DNA of 64,000 bases from Symploca sp. SIO1C2 (GTDB lineage Bacteria; Cyanobacteriota; Cyanobacteriia; Cyanobacteriales; Coleofasciculaceae), in contig JAAHFP010000002.1 of NCBI GenBank assembly GCA_010672925.1, forward strand, positions 303,243-367,242, read 5' to 3'. The translations under genes and the position numbers were made by a program. Each line of letters begins with the position of its first letter. The stretch's first letter is position 1. Shown one piece after another: positions 1 to 8,046 of this stretch. The notes under the pieces were generated by a model that had not been told where the DNA came from, ran no database searches, and was given only the letters and a program-made list of their open reading frames with translations.

Positions 1-470
1 AGCCATCACAGTCCCTAGAAGGTATTATTACAGGTCTGACAAAACTTGGGCCAGAACCCTTTAGTGATGAGTTTTCGGTAGAATACTTGGCAAAAAAACT
101 CCATCATCGTCAGCGAGCAATAAAAACCACATTGCTGGATCAGTCCCTAGTAGCAGGGTTGGGAAATATCTATGCAGATGAAGCCTTATTTTTGAGCGGT
201 ATTCGTCCAGAAACTCTCTGTAGTGCTTTGAGGAGAGAGCAAATAGCGGACTTACATCAGACAATTATCCAAGTCTTACAAACTGCTATTGAGTCTGGCG
301 GCACAACTTTTAGTGATTTCCTCAATGTGCTGGGGGTAAATGGCAACTACAAAAGCATTGCCTGGGTATATGGCCGTACAGGAGAACCGTGCCGGGTTTG
401 TAGCACTCCTATTCAACGCCTCAAGTTAGCAGGACGCTCCTCTCATTTTTGCCCGAATTGCCAAAAGTAA
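1..470 (+). CDS. mutM: Formamidopyrimidine-DNA glycosylase, C-terminal part (5' end outside window)
   Basis: The reading frame is open from base 3, so the N-terminal catalytic Pro and beta-sandwich lie outside the window. What remains is the helix-two-turn-helix part, with the motif DQSLVAGLGNIYADE, and the C-terminal zinc finger, with Cys pairs in CRVC and CPNC close to the stop codon. MutM (Fpg) excises 8-oxoguanine and other oxidised purines from DNA and nicks the abasic site. The frame continues upstream of the first possible TTG at 87 with typical family sequence (LGPEPFSDEF), so the gene is cut by the window edge and is not a short ORF. The visible part shows no defect. Confidence 0.93.
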   Translation, partial: PSQSLEGIITGLTKLGPEPFSDEFSVEYLAKKLHHRQRAIKTTLLDQSLVAGLGNIYADEALFLSGIRPETLCSALRREQIADLHQTIIQVLQTAIESGGTTFSDFLNVLGVNGNYKSIAWVYGRTGEPCRVCSTPIQRLKLAGRSSHFCPNCQK

Positions 471-473
471 AGT

Positions 474-558
474 TATAGCAGTCGCCAGGGCAGTTAAGAC
501 ATTCTCAGTAACAAGGGGCTACCATCCCCTTGTCCTAATCGCCTTGGCGGTTGCGATA
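474..558. repeat. MITE-like inverted repeat, TATAGCA family copy 1
   Basis: This 85-bp unit starts TATAGCAGTCGCC and ends with the near reverse complement GGCGGTTGCGATA, so it folds back over about 28 bp per arm. The same terminal sequence opens the elements at 42150 and 46899. It lies directly after the mutM stop codon, where the hairpin could also act as a 3' end signal. No ORF is present. Confidence 0.7.
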
Positions 559-563
559 AAAAG

Positions 564-790
564 GGTTAACTCATCCCCCGGAAGACAGCACGGGGGATTG
601 CACTGGGCTTCGCCCCGCTACGCTAACGTGCCGCTGCGCTAACGTGTTATTTGTTGTTGGTTGTTAGTTGTTTGTCAAAAAACAAAAAACAAAGAACAAA
701 CAATCTTTGCGTAGCATGGTGCGTAGCAGCAAAGCGGCGGGTGGCTATCCCTCCCATCCCTTAAGTAATGGGCTTCCCGCCGCTTTCGGT
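564..790 (-). mobile_element. IS200/IS605-derived palindromic element (non-autonomous), copy 1
   Basis: Read on the minus strand, this segment begins with a hairpin around AAGCGGCGGGAAGCCC and ends with a hairpin of the type AATCCCCCGTG...CGGGGGATGAGTTAA. The end has the same layout as the right end of the complete IS605-type element at 21375 (AATCCCCCGG...GTGGGGAGTGTCAA). A sister copy in the opposite orientation lies at 60365-60522. No transposase is encoded. This copy carries about 45 bp more in its interior than its sister, including CGCTACGCTAACG-type repeats. Confidence 0.65.
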
Positions 791-1039
791 AAACGAAATT
801 TGGTGTGGGATTTCCATTCTCTGTGTCCCGATGTCTAGAGCATCTGCTAACTCGTTTCCCCACTCATTTTTTCCCTCACCCGTTAAAAGGCAATAGCCTT
901 TGGTAAGCTCGTTAGCAACAACTAAGATTGAAATCACTCAAAAATGCAGCTAAACTCACTAGTTTTCATGACTGTTATCAAAGTGCACTACTAAAAAATC
1001 CCTGAAACTATAAATAGTTAAATACACCCCTGATCACAG
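791..1039. other. Spacer without recognised gene
   Basis: AT-rich sequence between the palindromic element and the terminator at 1040. No ORF with family features and no tRNA-like fold was seen. A weak TATAAAT-like box lies about 30 bp before the terminator, so a very short transcript is possible but not shown. Confidence 0.5.
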
Positions 1040-1065
1040 CCCTCCGCCCAAAGCAGAGGGTTTTT
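1040..1065 (+). terminator. Rho-independent terminator-like hairpin without an assigned gene
   Basis: CCCTC (1040-1044) pairs with GAGGG (1056-1060) and TTTTT follows. It lies about 570 bp after mutM, with mobile-element relics in between, so it probably ends a short unannotated transcript and not mutM. Confidence 0.5.
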
Positions 1066-1530
1066 GCTTAAATTCCTTCAACAAATAAATTGTGAAGATT
1101 ATATGTTAATTTCATGAATTTAGCAAATTTACTCATGACAATTTCCCCCCTACATTTGCTATCATGGTTTTAGTATTAAAGCGACTGAAAAAATAAAGGA
1201 TAGGTAACTTTGTTGCAGTGGTACTTTTCCCCTATCTTTGTTTTTTTTGTATATGTCTCCTGCCTAAATTAAAAATATGGCAGTTATAGTCTCAATTAAT
1301 CCCTAAGATTTTACTGTTTGCTAACTGTCTCTGTCTTACTGAATATACATTGGTATGACAAGTAAGACAAAAATAGAAAAAGTCAAACCATGAGATAATG
1401 CAAACTTATCTACAATTCTTATTGCTTCCGTTTGCTCTAACTCAAGAGACTAAATTTAACTTTTAGACGGAAATCTAATAGAATTAGCACAATTTACCAA
1501 CAAATCAACTCACAAATAACCAAGTACTTC
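1066..1530. other. Spacer upstream of the glycosidase gene
   Basis: AT-rich intergenic DNA. No coding signal was seen on either strand. It presumably carries the promoter of the gene starting at 1531, but no clear -35/-10 pair or Shine-Dalgarno sequence could be fixed by eye. Confidence 0.5.
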
Positions 1531-2538
1531 ATGCTACCCAAACCTTCAGTCAAACTACTCCAACCTTCCCTAACACTTCCAGATAAGTATCTCTGGGATT
1601 TCTGGTTAGTCCAAGAAAATTCTGACTATCATCTATTCTATCTACAATCTCCTAGGAGTATATGCCTTTTTGATCCGGAAAAACGACACTGGAATGTCTC
1701 AATTGGTCACGCCATTACTCAAGACTTTCAGCATTGGGAGCGTCTGCCAGATGCTTTGAGCCCTGGACTATCTGGTGGTCATGAAGAGCGTAGTACTTGG
1801 ACTGGTAGTATCATTCGTCATGACAATTTATGGTACTTATTCTACACTTCTACCCACAAAGAAGAGAATGGCTGCATCCAAAGGATCAGTTTAGCTACTT
1901 CCACAGATTTGATTCACTGGAAAAAATACCCTAAAAACCCCCTATTTGAAGCCGATGACCGCTATTATGAAAAGCTGGACTTTGACTTATGGTGTGATCG
2001 GGCTTGGCGAGACCCTTGGGTATTTAAACATCCAGAAACAGGTGAATTTCATGCTTTTATTACTGCTCGTGCCAACTATGGTCCGAGTAACTGTCGAGGC
2101 GTGATTGCTCATGCTACTTCCCAAAATTTAATTGACTGGCAAGTACAACCACCCCTAACTGAACCGGGATATTTTTCCAATATGGAATGTCCTCATTTAA
2201 CCAAAATTGGCAACCGTTACTACCTACTCTTTTCAGTTCCTCCAGGTCAAGTTGTTGGTACTAAAATGACTGGTACTTGTTACATGGTTGCTGACAATCC
2301 ATTAGGGCCATTTTCGCCTCCCAAAAATTTCATGGCTAACCCCTACGAACAACTCTTTGCCGGAAAACTAATGCAAGGTCCAGATGAGCAATGGTATTGT
2401 CTGACGTGGCGTAATCTTAATCCAGACGGAAGCTTTATAGGAGATCTGGCGGAACCTTTACCGATAATGGTTGATTACAAAGGTGATTTAGAAGTAAAGT
2501 CACCCCGTAATTTTTCTGAACTGAAGTTGGTGGCTTGA
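1531..2538 (+). CDS. Glycoside hydrolase of the GH32/GH43/GH68 beta-propeller superfamily
   Basis: A 335-residue protein with the three carboxylate motifs of the five-bladed beta-propeller glycosidases. These are an N-terminal Asp in YLWDFW (D23, nucleophile position), RDP (R160-D161-P162, transition-state stabiliser) and EC (E219-C220, acid/base). The motif set is closest to GH32 fructan or sucrose hydrolases. There is no signal peptide and no C-terminal beta-sandwich module, so the protein is shorter than classical GH32 invertases and probably cytoplasmic. Repeated phrases such as DLIHWKKYP and NLIDWQ mark the blades. The gene stands alone, tail to tail with rbcS. The exact substrate cannot be read from the sequence; beta-fructosides are the best guess. 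Confidence 0.8.
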   Translation: MLPKPSVKLLQPSLTLPDKYLWDFWLVQENSDYHLFYLQSPRSICLFDPEKRHWNVSIGHAITQDFQHWERLPDALSPGLSGGHEERSTWTGSIIRHDNLWYLFYTSTHKEENGCIQRISLATSTDLIHWKKYPKNPLFEADDRYYEKLDFDLWCDRAWRDPWVFKHPETGEFHAFITARANYGPSNCRGVIAHATSQNLIDWQVQPPLTEPGYFSNMECPHLTKIGNRYYLLFSVPPGQVVGTKMTGTCYMVADNPLGPFSPPKNFMANPYEQLFAGKLMQGPDEQWYCLTWRNLNPDGSFIGDLAEPLPIMVDYKGDLEVKSPRNFSELKLVA

Positions 2539-2641
2539 GTTGATATAGCGCTAAGCAACAGGCAGCAGTTCATCTGGCGACAGTAAGTCATGCCAAAAAT
2601 CCAATGTGGATATCCCCGTTTTGAGGCAACCACAAAAAAAA

Positions 2642-2673
2642 CTGTAGAGATGTTGCATGCAACGTCTCTACAG
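2642..2673. repeat. GTAGAGA...TCTCTAC palindrome downstream of rbcS
   Basis: A nearly perfect palindrome centred on GTTGCATGCAAC. It lies 44 bp past the rbcS stop codon, between convergent genes. This hairpin type looks like a known cyanobacterial dispersed palindrome and may end or stabilise transcripts from both sides. Confidence 0.65.
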
Positions 2674-2716
2674 GGTGGGATATAAAAATGTCAGAGTATT
2701 AGATTACTGACGGATT

Positions 2717-3055
2717 TTAGTATCTACGGGTGGTACCTGGCTTGTAGACGATGAAGCTGAGAACTTGGCACTGCTTCACGTTATCAAAACCAACAACACG
2801 GATATAGCAGTCGCGGTATTCTGAACGACACTCATCTACTTCCCCTAAAACTTCTTTAGCAGTGCGAGCATGGAATAAGGGTAGTTTCCACATTGTCCAG
2901 TAATGATGCTCTGGTTCTGAAGACTCACTGAACTCAATAGCTGGGATAAAACCCTGCTCCAAAATGTACTCTACTTGTCGGATAATTTGATCATCGCTTA
3001 GGGGTGGCAAGTAGGAAAGGGTTTCGTAACGACGCTCTTTAGGTAAAGTTTGCAT
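2717..3055 (-). CDS. rbcS: Ribulose bisphosphate carboxylase small subunit
   Basis: A 112-residue form IB RuBisCO small subunit, with the family start [20 protein letters not shown] and the hallmark [13 protein letters not shown]. It caps the L8 octamer in the L8S8 holoenzyme, which cyanobacteria pack into carboxysomes. The frame is open upstream to 3094, but the start is placed at the ATG at 3055 because the conserved N terminus begins there. It is the last gene of rbcL-rbcX-rbcS, 72 bp after the rbcX stop codon, and is followed by a palindrome at 2642. Nothing is missing from the domain. Confidence 0.97.
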   Translation of the reverse strand: MQTLPKERRYETLSYLPPLSDDQIIRQVEYILEQGFIPAIEFSESSEPEHHYWTMWKLPLFHARTAKEVLGEVDECRSEYRDCYIRVVGFDNVKQCQVLSFIVYKPGTTRRY

Positions 3056-3127
3056 AGTTAATGCTTGGATTTTGTTGAAGTAATAGGTGTGCAATTAGCG
3101 GTAATCATCCGCATCGGTTGTACCTTG

Positions 3128-3517
3128 TTAGGTTTCCGAATCAGTTTGCTGCTCAGGATAGTTCGGGGGTTCCGGAATAGAGAGTTGCGTAATACGCTCT
3201 AGATGCCGACGCCGATGTTCCATGTTGGACTGCTGAATACCAGTGCAAACCATTTCTGGTAAGAAGTCAGTCACTTCCTCTGCCAAATTTTGCCGCACAG
3301 TCATGATCCGAAAAGCCAGATCTTGTTTTACCCGGAGTAATTCTTCCAGATAAGCATCTCCATCTTGGATACTGTGCTCAGAGGAAAAGGAATTCAACCA
3401 AAATGCTCGGGGAGGGTCTGTTTCTCTCAATTGATCTAGGACAACCCGCAATGCTTGATAGGTGAAGTAACTAATTAACGTCTTGGCAGTGTCTTTAGCA
3501 ACTCGTTTTAGATCCAT
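3128..3517 (-). CDS. rbcX: RuBisCO assembly chaperone RbcX
   Basis: A 129-residue RbcX. The N-terminal helices contain the typical AKDTAKTLISYFTYQALR segment, and the charged C-terminal helix has MEHRRRHLERITQ. RbcX dimers clamp the C-terminal tail of RbcL and promote assembly of the L8 core before RbcS replaces the chaperone. The gene lies between rbcL and rbcS in the common cyanobacterial order, which confirms the call. It starts 93 bp after the rbcL stop codon, and that gap holds a hairpin repeat. The C-terminal tail (PNYPEQQTDSET) is polar and probably disordered, as usual in this family. Confidence 0.97.
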   Translation of the reverse strand: MDLKRVAKDTAKTLISYFTYQALRVVLDQLRETDPPRAFWLNSFSSEHSIQDGDAYLEELLRVKQDLAFRIMTVRQNLAEEVTDFLPEMVCTGIQQSNMEHRRRHLERITQLSIPEPPNYPEQQTDSET

Positions 3518-3554
3518 CTTCCGACCCGATGCCCTTTGCTATATCAAGTATAGG

Positions 3555-3606
3555 GTAGAGACATGCCAACAGCCCTACGGTTACCCTTCGGTAGGCACGT
3601 CTCTAC
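3555..3606. repeat. Hairpin repeat between rbcL and rbcX
   Basis: GTAGAGACATGCC at 3555 is complementary, with one mismatch, to GGCACGTCTCTAC ending at 3606. The loop contains a second small inverted repeat around CCTACGG/CCTTCGGTAGG. It begins 4 bp beyond the rbcL stop codon on the transcribed minus strand. It belongs to the same GTAGAGAC palindrome class as the one after rbcS. Confidence 0.7.
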
Positions 3607-3610
3607 TGCT

Positions 3611-5041
3611 TCAGACGGTATCAATCGCTTCAAACTCAAACTTGATTTCCTTCCAAAGTTCGCAAGCAACTGCCAAATCTGGGCTCCACTTGCAGGCTTC
3701 GCGGATAACATCGCCACCTTCGCGCATCAAGTCACGACCTTCGTTACGGGCTTGGACGCAAGCTTCCAAAGCAACGCGGTTAGCTGTAGCACCAGGAGCA
3801 TTACCCCAAGGGTGACCTAAGGTTCCACCACCGAACTGTAAGCAGGAATCATCACCAAAAATCTCTACCAGCGCTGGCATATGCCAAACATGGATACCAC
3901 CAGAAGCAACAGGCATTACACCAGGCATAGATGCCCAATCTTGGGTGAAGTAAATTCCCCGCTCGCGGTCTTGCTCAATGTGGTCTTCCCGCATCAGGTC
4001 TACAAAACCCATGGTGATACCTTTTTCACCTTCGAGCTTACCAACTACAGTACCGGAGTGGAGGTGGTCACCACCAGACATCCGCAAGCACTTAGCGAGA
4101 ACCCGGAAGTGGATACCGTGGATCTTCTGACGGTCAATTACTGCGTGCATCGCGCGGTGGATGTGTAGTAGTACACCATTACTACGACACCACTTGGCCA
4201 AAGTTGTATTAGCAGTGAAACCACCGGTGAGGTAGTCGTGCATAATAATGGGAGTGCCAATTTCCTTGGCGAACTCTGCACGCTCCATCATTTGCTCACA
4301 GGTGGGAGCGGTTACATTGAGGTAGTGACCTTTGATTTCACCAGTTTCTGCCTGGGCTTTCTCAATAGCTTCTTGAACAAACAGGAAGCGATCGCGCCAA
4401 CGCATAAAGGGCTGAGAGTTGATGTTCTCGTCGTCTTTGGTGAAGTCTAGACCACCCCGTAAGCACTCATAAACTGCACGACCATAGTTCTTAGCTGATA
4501 GACCAAGTTTTGGCTTAATTGTGCAACCTAGCAGAGGACGACCATACTTGTTCAACTTGTCCCGCTCTACAGTAATTCCGTGGGGTGGGCCTTGGAAGGT
4601 CTTGAGGTAAGCAATGGGAATCCGCATGTCTTCCAAACGCAGAGCACGCAGCGCTTTAAAACCAAACACGTTACCTACAATTGAGGTCAACATGTTGGTG
4701 ACAGAACCTTCTTCAAACAGATCTAAAGGATAAGCAACAAAAGCGATGTATTGGTTGTCTTCTCCAGGTACTGACTCGATATCGTAGCAACGACCTTTGT
4801 AACGATCCAGGTCTGTCAGTAGGTCTGTCCATACTGTTGTCCAGGTACCAGTAGAAGACTCAGCTGCCACAGCTGCACCAGCTTCTTCAGGAGGAACTCC
4901 AGGCTGTGGAGTCATGCGAAAAGCCGCGAGGATATCCGTATCCTTAGGGGTGTAATCCGGAGTCCAATAAGTTAATTTATAATCTTTTACCCCGGCCTCG
5001 TACCCAGATTTTGACTGAGTTTTGGTTGATGAATAAGCCAT
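3611..5041 (-). CDS. rbcL: Ribulose bisphosphate carboxylase/oxygenase large subunit, form IB
   Basis: A full-length 476-residue large subunit. It fixes CO2 onto ribulose-1,5-bisphosphate, or O2 in photorespiration. Active-site elements are all visible: TIKPK with catalytic K176, GLDFTKDDE with the carbamylated K202 and metal ligands D204/E205, and the loop-6 region [11 protein letters not shown]. The start ATG at 5041 is supported by a GGAAG Shine-Dalgarno sequence a few bases upstream on the minus strand. The start [20 protein letters not shown] is typical of cyanobacteria. It is the first gene of rbcL-rbcX-rbcS. The intergenic hairpin at 3555 may set the ratio of rbcL to downstream message. 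Confidence 0.99.
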   Translation of the reverse strand: MAYSSTKTQSKSGYEAGVKDYKLTYWTPDYTPKDTDILAAFRMTPQPGVPPEEAGAAVAAESSTGTWTTVWTDLLTDLDRYKGRCYDIESVPGEDNQYIAFVAYPLDLFEEGSVTNMLTSIVGNVFGFKALRALRLEDMRIPIAYLKTFQGPPHGITVERDKLNKYGRPLLGCTIKPKLGLSAKNYGRAVYECLRGGLDFTKDDENINSQPFMRWRDRFLFVQEAIEKAQAETGEIKGHYLNVTAPTCEQMMERAEFAKEIGTPIIMHDYLTGGFTANTTLAKWCRSNGVLLHIHRAMHAVIDRQKIHGIHFRVLAKCLRMSGGDHLHSGTVVGKLEGEKGITMGFVDLMREDHIEQDRERGIYFTQDWASMPGVMPVASGGIHVWHMPALVEIFGDDSCLQFGGGTLGHPWGNAPGATANRVALEACVQARNEGRDLMREGGDVIREACKWSPDLAVACELWKEIKFEFEAIDTV

Positions 5042-5445
5042 GCTTTTCTTCCTTGGAAACTACCAAATGTTGCGACAGTTTAAGTCGATTTGCTTGTGTT
5101 GTAGATTTTTTTTACTCAGAACTAAAATCTTGTCAAAAGCTGCTACAATTAGCCTTTTACTGGATGCAACACCACACCCCTCTTTCCCATTTCTTGGCTT
5201 TTGCCTGGGAATACCACGGACAGGTTTAATTGGCAACAAAAAAATCTAAAATAGATAATTTTGCCGCTCATAAGCCTTGCGACCTCGGTAATACATTATT
5301 TCTTAATTATTTTGTTACTATATCAGGAATTCAATAAGTTCAACTTCAAATATTCTTGAGAATTGTATAAGTTTATTTTATTCAAAATTAACAATTGTAA
5401 GGCTTTGTTAAATTTTATTAAAAATAAGTAAAATTAGGAGAAATT
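5042..5445. promoter_or_regulatory. Divergent promoter region between rbcL and the propeller gene
   Basis: This 404-bp AT-rich spacer must hold the rbc promoter (minus strand) and the promoter of the gene at 5446 (plus strand). The rbcL Shine-Dalgarno sequence (GGAAG) and AGGAG at 5436-5440 for the right-hand gene are visible. A CbbR/RbcR- or NtcA-type operator could not be assigned with confidence by eye. Confidence 0.5.
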
Positions 5446-6537
5446 ATGATTGCTTCTTGGAGTACCCGTATTGGTTTAGTTGTCAGTGTTACCCTGCTGT
5501 GGTGTAGCTTGCCAGTTTATAGAACTAATAGCCTTTTAGCCCAAAGTGAGGGCGACCAGGAGTTCCCTCAACCTAGATACGTAGGAGATCCACCACCTCC
5601 TGGAGGTGACCCATTGCCCCCCAACCGAATACGGCAGGACCTGGAACCCCTGCCCGCTGATTTTCGGGTAAGTGCCCTGCAACCGGACTATACCGGTAAC
5701 CTCTGGATTGGTTCCTGGTTGGGTCTAGCAAGAATCAACCCCAATACAGGCAAAGTGTTAGCTCGTTTTAGTCTGCCTAACTACACAATTGGTGCTTTAG
5801 CTCAAGATAGAGTAGGAAGGATCTGGGTAGGAACTTATGAAGGACTGGTACGGGTAGACCCCCGCAGCGATGAAGTTACTGCCTACAACTTCACCTTACC
5901 CTCCAACCGGGTGCTGTCCTTATTAACAGACCGTCGAGGTTATCTTTGGGTAGGAAGCGATCGCGGTTTGACTCTGATTAGTCCAGACCAAGGATTACTG
6001 ATGACCACACTGCAAGAACTACCGGGAGTTAGCGCCAATGCTTTAACCTTAGATGATGAGGGACAACTATGGGTAGGCACTCTCCAAGGACTAGTAAGAG
6101 TAGATACTGCTAGTGCCCTAATTATCGGTCGTATCACTAATCTACCAGGTACTACAGTGCAAACCCTAGCCTTGGATCGACAAGGAATGCTTTGGGTAGG
6201 AACTCCCAACAGTTTACTAGTTATTGACCCTTTAACTAGGGAAGTGTTGCGCTCGGTTACTCCCATGAGAGGGCGCAATGTGATGTCTATCAGCTTTGCT
6301 CAAGATAGTAGTGTGTGGGTTGGTACGGATAACGGCTTGTTCAAACTCAATCCCTACAATGGAGCTGTTCTGGGTAAGGTTCCCAGTCTACCCTCTAATA
6401 ATATCCTTGCCCTGTCTCCTGACACTGGCAACAAATTATGGGTAGGCACAATGGAAGGATTAGCTTGGATAAGTATGACTAGTGGTCGTGTCAGACCCCA
6501 TTTTGCTTTTGTCAAAGAGCCACCAGAGACTTTTTAG
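5446..6537 (+). CDS. Secreted beta-propeller protein with two-component-regulator-propeller-like repeats
   Basis: A 363-residue protein with an N-terminal hydrophobic signal segment (about residues 8-32, ending LLAQS) and a Pro-rich linker. At least six repeats follow, of the form LWVGT..GL.R.DP, spaced about 40 residues apart. Such repeats form a seven-bladed propeller in the sensor part of hybrid two-component systems (Reg_prop). Here no membrane or kinase domain follows, so the propeller stands alone, probably in the periplasm or outside the cell, and may bind a ligand or partner protein. The start at 5446 has AGGAG five bases upstream. The gene is divergent from rbcL and has no operon partner. 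Confidence 0.8.
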   Translation: MIASWSTRIGLVVSVTLLWCSLPVYRTNSLLAQSEGDQEFPQPRYVGDPPPPGGDPLPPNRIRQDLEPLPADFRVSALQPDYTGNLWIGSWLGLARINPNTGKVLARFSLPNYTIGALAQDRVGRIWVGTYEGLVRVDPRSDEVTAYNFTLPSNRVLSLLTDRRGYLWVGSDRGLTLISPDQGLLMTTLQELPGVSANALTLDDEGQLWVGTLQGLVRVDTASALIIGRITNLPGTTVQTLALDRQGMLWVGTPNSLLVIDPLTREVLRSVTPMRGRNVMSISFAQDSSVWVGTDNGLFKLNPYNGAVLGKVPSLPSNNILALSPDTGNKLWVGTMEGLAWISMTSGRVRPHFAFVKEPPETF

Positions 6538-6560
6538 TTGGAAGGGGTGTGGGATTTGTC

Positions 6561-6617
6561 AAAAAACAAACAACCAACAACCAACAACAAATAACAAATA
6601 ACAAATAACAAATAACC
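6561..6617. repeat. Short tandem repeats (AACAAAC/AATAACA heptamers)
   Basis: Heptamer-like repeats of the AACAAAC, AACAACC and AATAACA type directly after the propeller gene. The same repeats, in either orientation, occur near 645, 14400, 24480, 43590, 55600, 58890 and 60450. They match the description of cyanobacterial STRR sequences. Confidence 0.75.
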
Positions 6618-6708
6618 ACTTGACAAAGTTGCATATTTCTGTAAATCAAGCGGATTAGAGCTATTTACTATTGAAGTATTACATAGTAGAGCTAGAGCAA
6701 TAATCCAT

Positions 6709-6990
6709 ATGTTACTTACACGGCAACAAATTAAAGCAAAAAAACGTCATGCCAAAAGACTAGGGCAACTACTCAAAGAAGTTAGAGTAGAACTACAGCA
6801 TAACATTGGTATGCTAGAGGATAGCTGCATTGAGCATGGTTCTTGGGAAAGTAGAGATATCTCTGGATCCCATGATACTTATTCAGTTATTGGGGACATT
6901 CTGGCAATAGCGAATGAATGGGAGAGACTCAACCATTTTGAGATTGAAGAAAGATTATCCCAAGTTGAAGAAAAATTTTATCCAGACTAA
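6709..6990 (+). CDS. Hypothetical 93-residue protein
   Basis: Family not recognised. The protein starts with a basic helix (RQQIKAKKRHAKRLGQLLKEV) followed by mixed helical sequence with acidic patches. It has no signal peptide or membrane segment. The gene has no clear Shine-Dalgarno sequence. A strong terminator hairpin starts 34 bp after the stop codon, and that is the best support for a real transcript here. The basic start could bind nucleic acid, but that is a guess. Confidence 0.5.
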   Translation: MLLTRQQIKAKKRHAKRLGQLLKEVRVELQHNIGMLEDSCIEHGSWESRDISGSHDTYSVIGDILAIANEWERLNHFEIEERLSQVEEKFYPD

Positions 6991-7024
6991 AAGTGTCAAT
7001 GAAAAAGCAAGGGCAATATACTTG

Positions 7025-7056
7025 CCGTACCCATTGCCATAATGGGTACGGTATTT
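7025..7056 (+). terminator. Terminator hairpin after the 93-residue gene
   Basis: A perfect 10-bp stem, CCGTACCCAT (7025-7034) with ATGGGTACGG (7042-7051), is followed by TATTTT. It fits the 3' end of the gene at 6709-6990. Confidence 0.75.
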
Positions 7057-7224
7057 TGAATATATAGCACTACAAGTTTAGGTTAGAACATTCTTAAACC
7101 CTCCACTCCCCAGTTATGAATTACTGTTTCCAGATGAGCTGTTGCCTAGCGCTACGCGCTATCAATCATCCCTACCCTGAGAAAGATGAAAATTAACTGT
7201 TAGTTAAAAGATGATATCTAGCAG

Positions 7225-7635
7225 TTAATGCCAAACGGCAAAATAGTTGTAGACTATTGAATAGCGCTCTCCTCCGTGTTGTTTAATCAACACAGCTGCA
7301 GCTAACAGAAAATCGAGCCAGTGAGTGCCTCCAATCATAGACCTAATTCGTTTGACCCATCCTCCCGTGGGCGTAATTAATAGTGTCATTCTAATCGGCA
7401 GATTTGGACAAAAAAAACGACACAGCAAATCTCTTAGCAGAGAAAAGCTAGTTCCATAACCATGATATGAACGATATTTATGACCTACTTCATCGGCTAG
7501 TTTGGCTAATCCTAGGCAGAATGGCTTAATATCCTTAGAGTGGAATTTAGGAGAGAGTTGTTTAAGAAATTTCCATACTCCACCATCATCGGGGGCTTTA
7601 TTTAATATTTCAGACTCTATAAAAGATGAGTTCAT
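7225..7635 (-). CDS. Hypothetical 136-residue protein
   Basis: Family not recognised. The frame is open to 7725, but the ATG at 7635 is preferred because GGAGG sits four bases upstream; the extra 30 codons read as low-quality sequence. The protein has an acidic N terminus, a middle part with HKYRSYHGYGTSFSLLRDLLCRFF, and a hydrophobic helix HWLDFLLAAAVLIK near the C terminus. The gene is isolated between repeat-filled spacers. It could be a small effector or a degenerate gene. Confidence 0.5.
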   Translation of the reverse strand: MNSSFIESEILNKAPDDGGVWKFLKQLSPKFHSKDIKPFCLGLAKLADEVGHKYRSYHGYGTSFSLLRDLLCRFFCPNLPIRMTLLITPTGGWVKRIRSMIGGTHWLDFLLAAAVLIKQHGGERYSIVYNYFAVWH

Positions 7636-8046
7636 TTTTCCTCCGCCCACTTTTTCAAACCCATTACCTCTATGGCAGTGGAATTTGACTTCCCTGTGTT
7701 TCGGGTAATTTTCTCCCATAAGCAAATTTACTCGTTTAATACTTTAGTCGCAAATTATTGGCATAATTGCTGGATTTCCATAACCAAAAATGTGCAAACG
7801 CCAATGCACTTGCTCATTCCGACTATAATTCAGCTATTAGGTAAATGGCGACTTACTTTTCCAAGTCTTTAAAGTAGAATTTGGCTTAAACCCTTCTCGC
7901 TGTCTTACTTGTAAGTTTTTTGTGCAATAACTAAAATTTTTTTTCACCACCATGCATGAAAATTCTTCTCTCCGCGTCCGGTGCATCTCCGCGTCTCTTT
8001 CAAGTCAGAAAGATATGATATAAAAGTTTTTGCATTTACGAGAGTA
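7636..8046. other. Spacer between the 136-residue gene and the CHAT gene
   Basis: No gene was recognised. Around 7950-8020 lies a dispersed repeat with CTCTCCGCGTC-type sequence that recurs near 23935-23980. It is associated with the CACCA(C)CATGCATGA motif in both places. Confidence 0.5.

Noticed and set aside
3483..4450. Plus-strand frames opposite rbcL and rbcX
   Set aside because: They are antisense to strongly conserved genes and have no family features.
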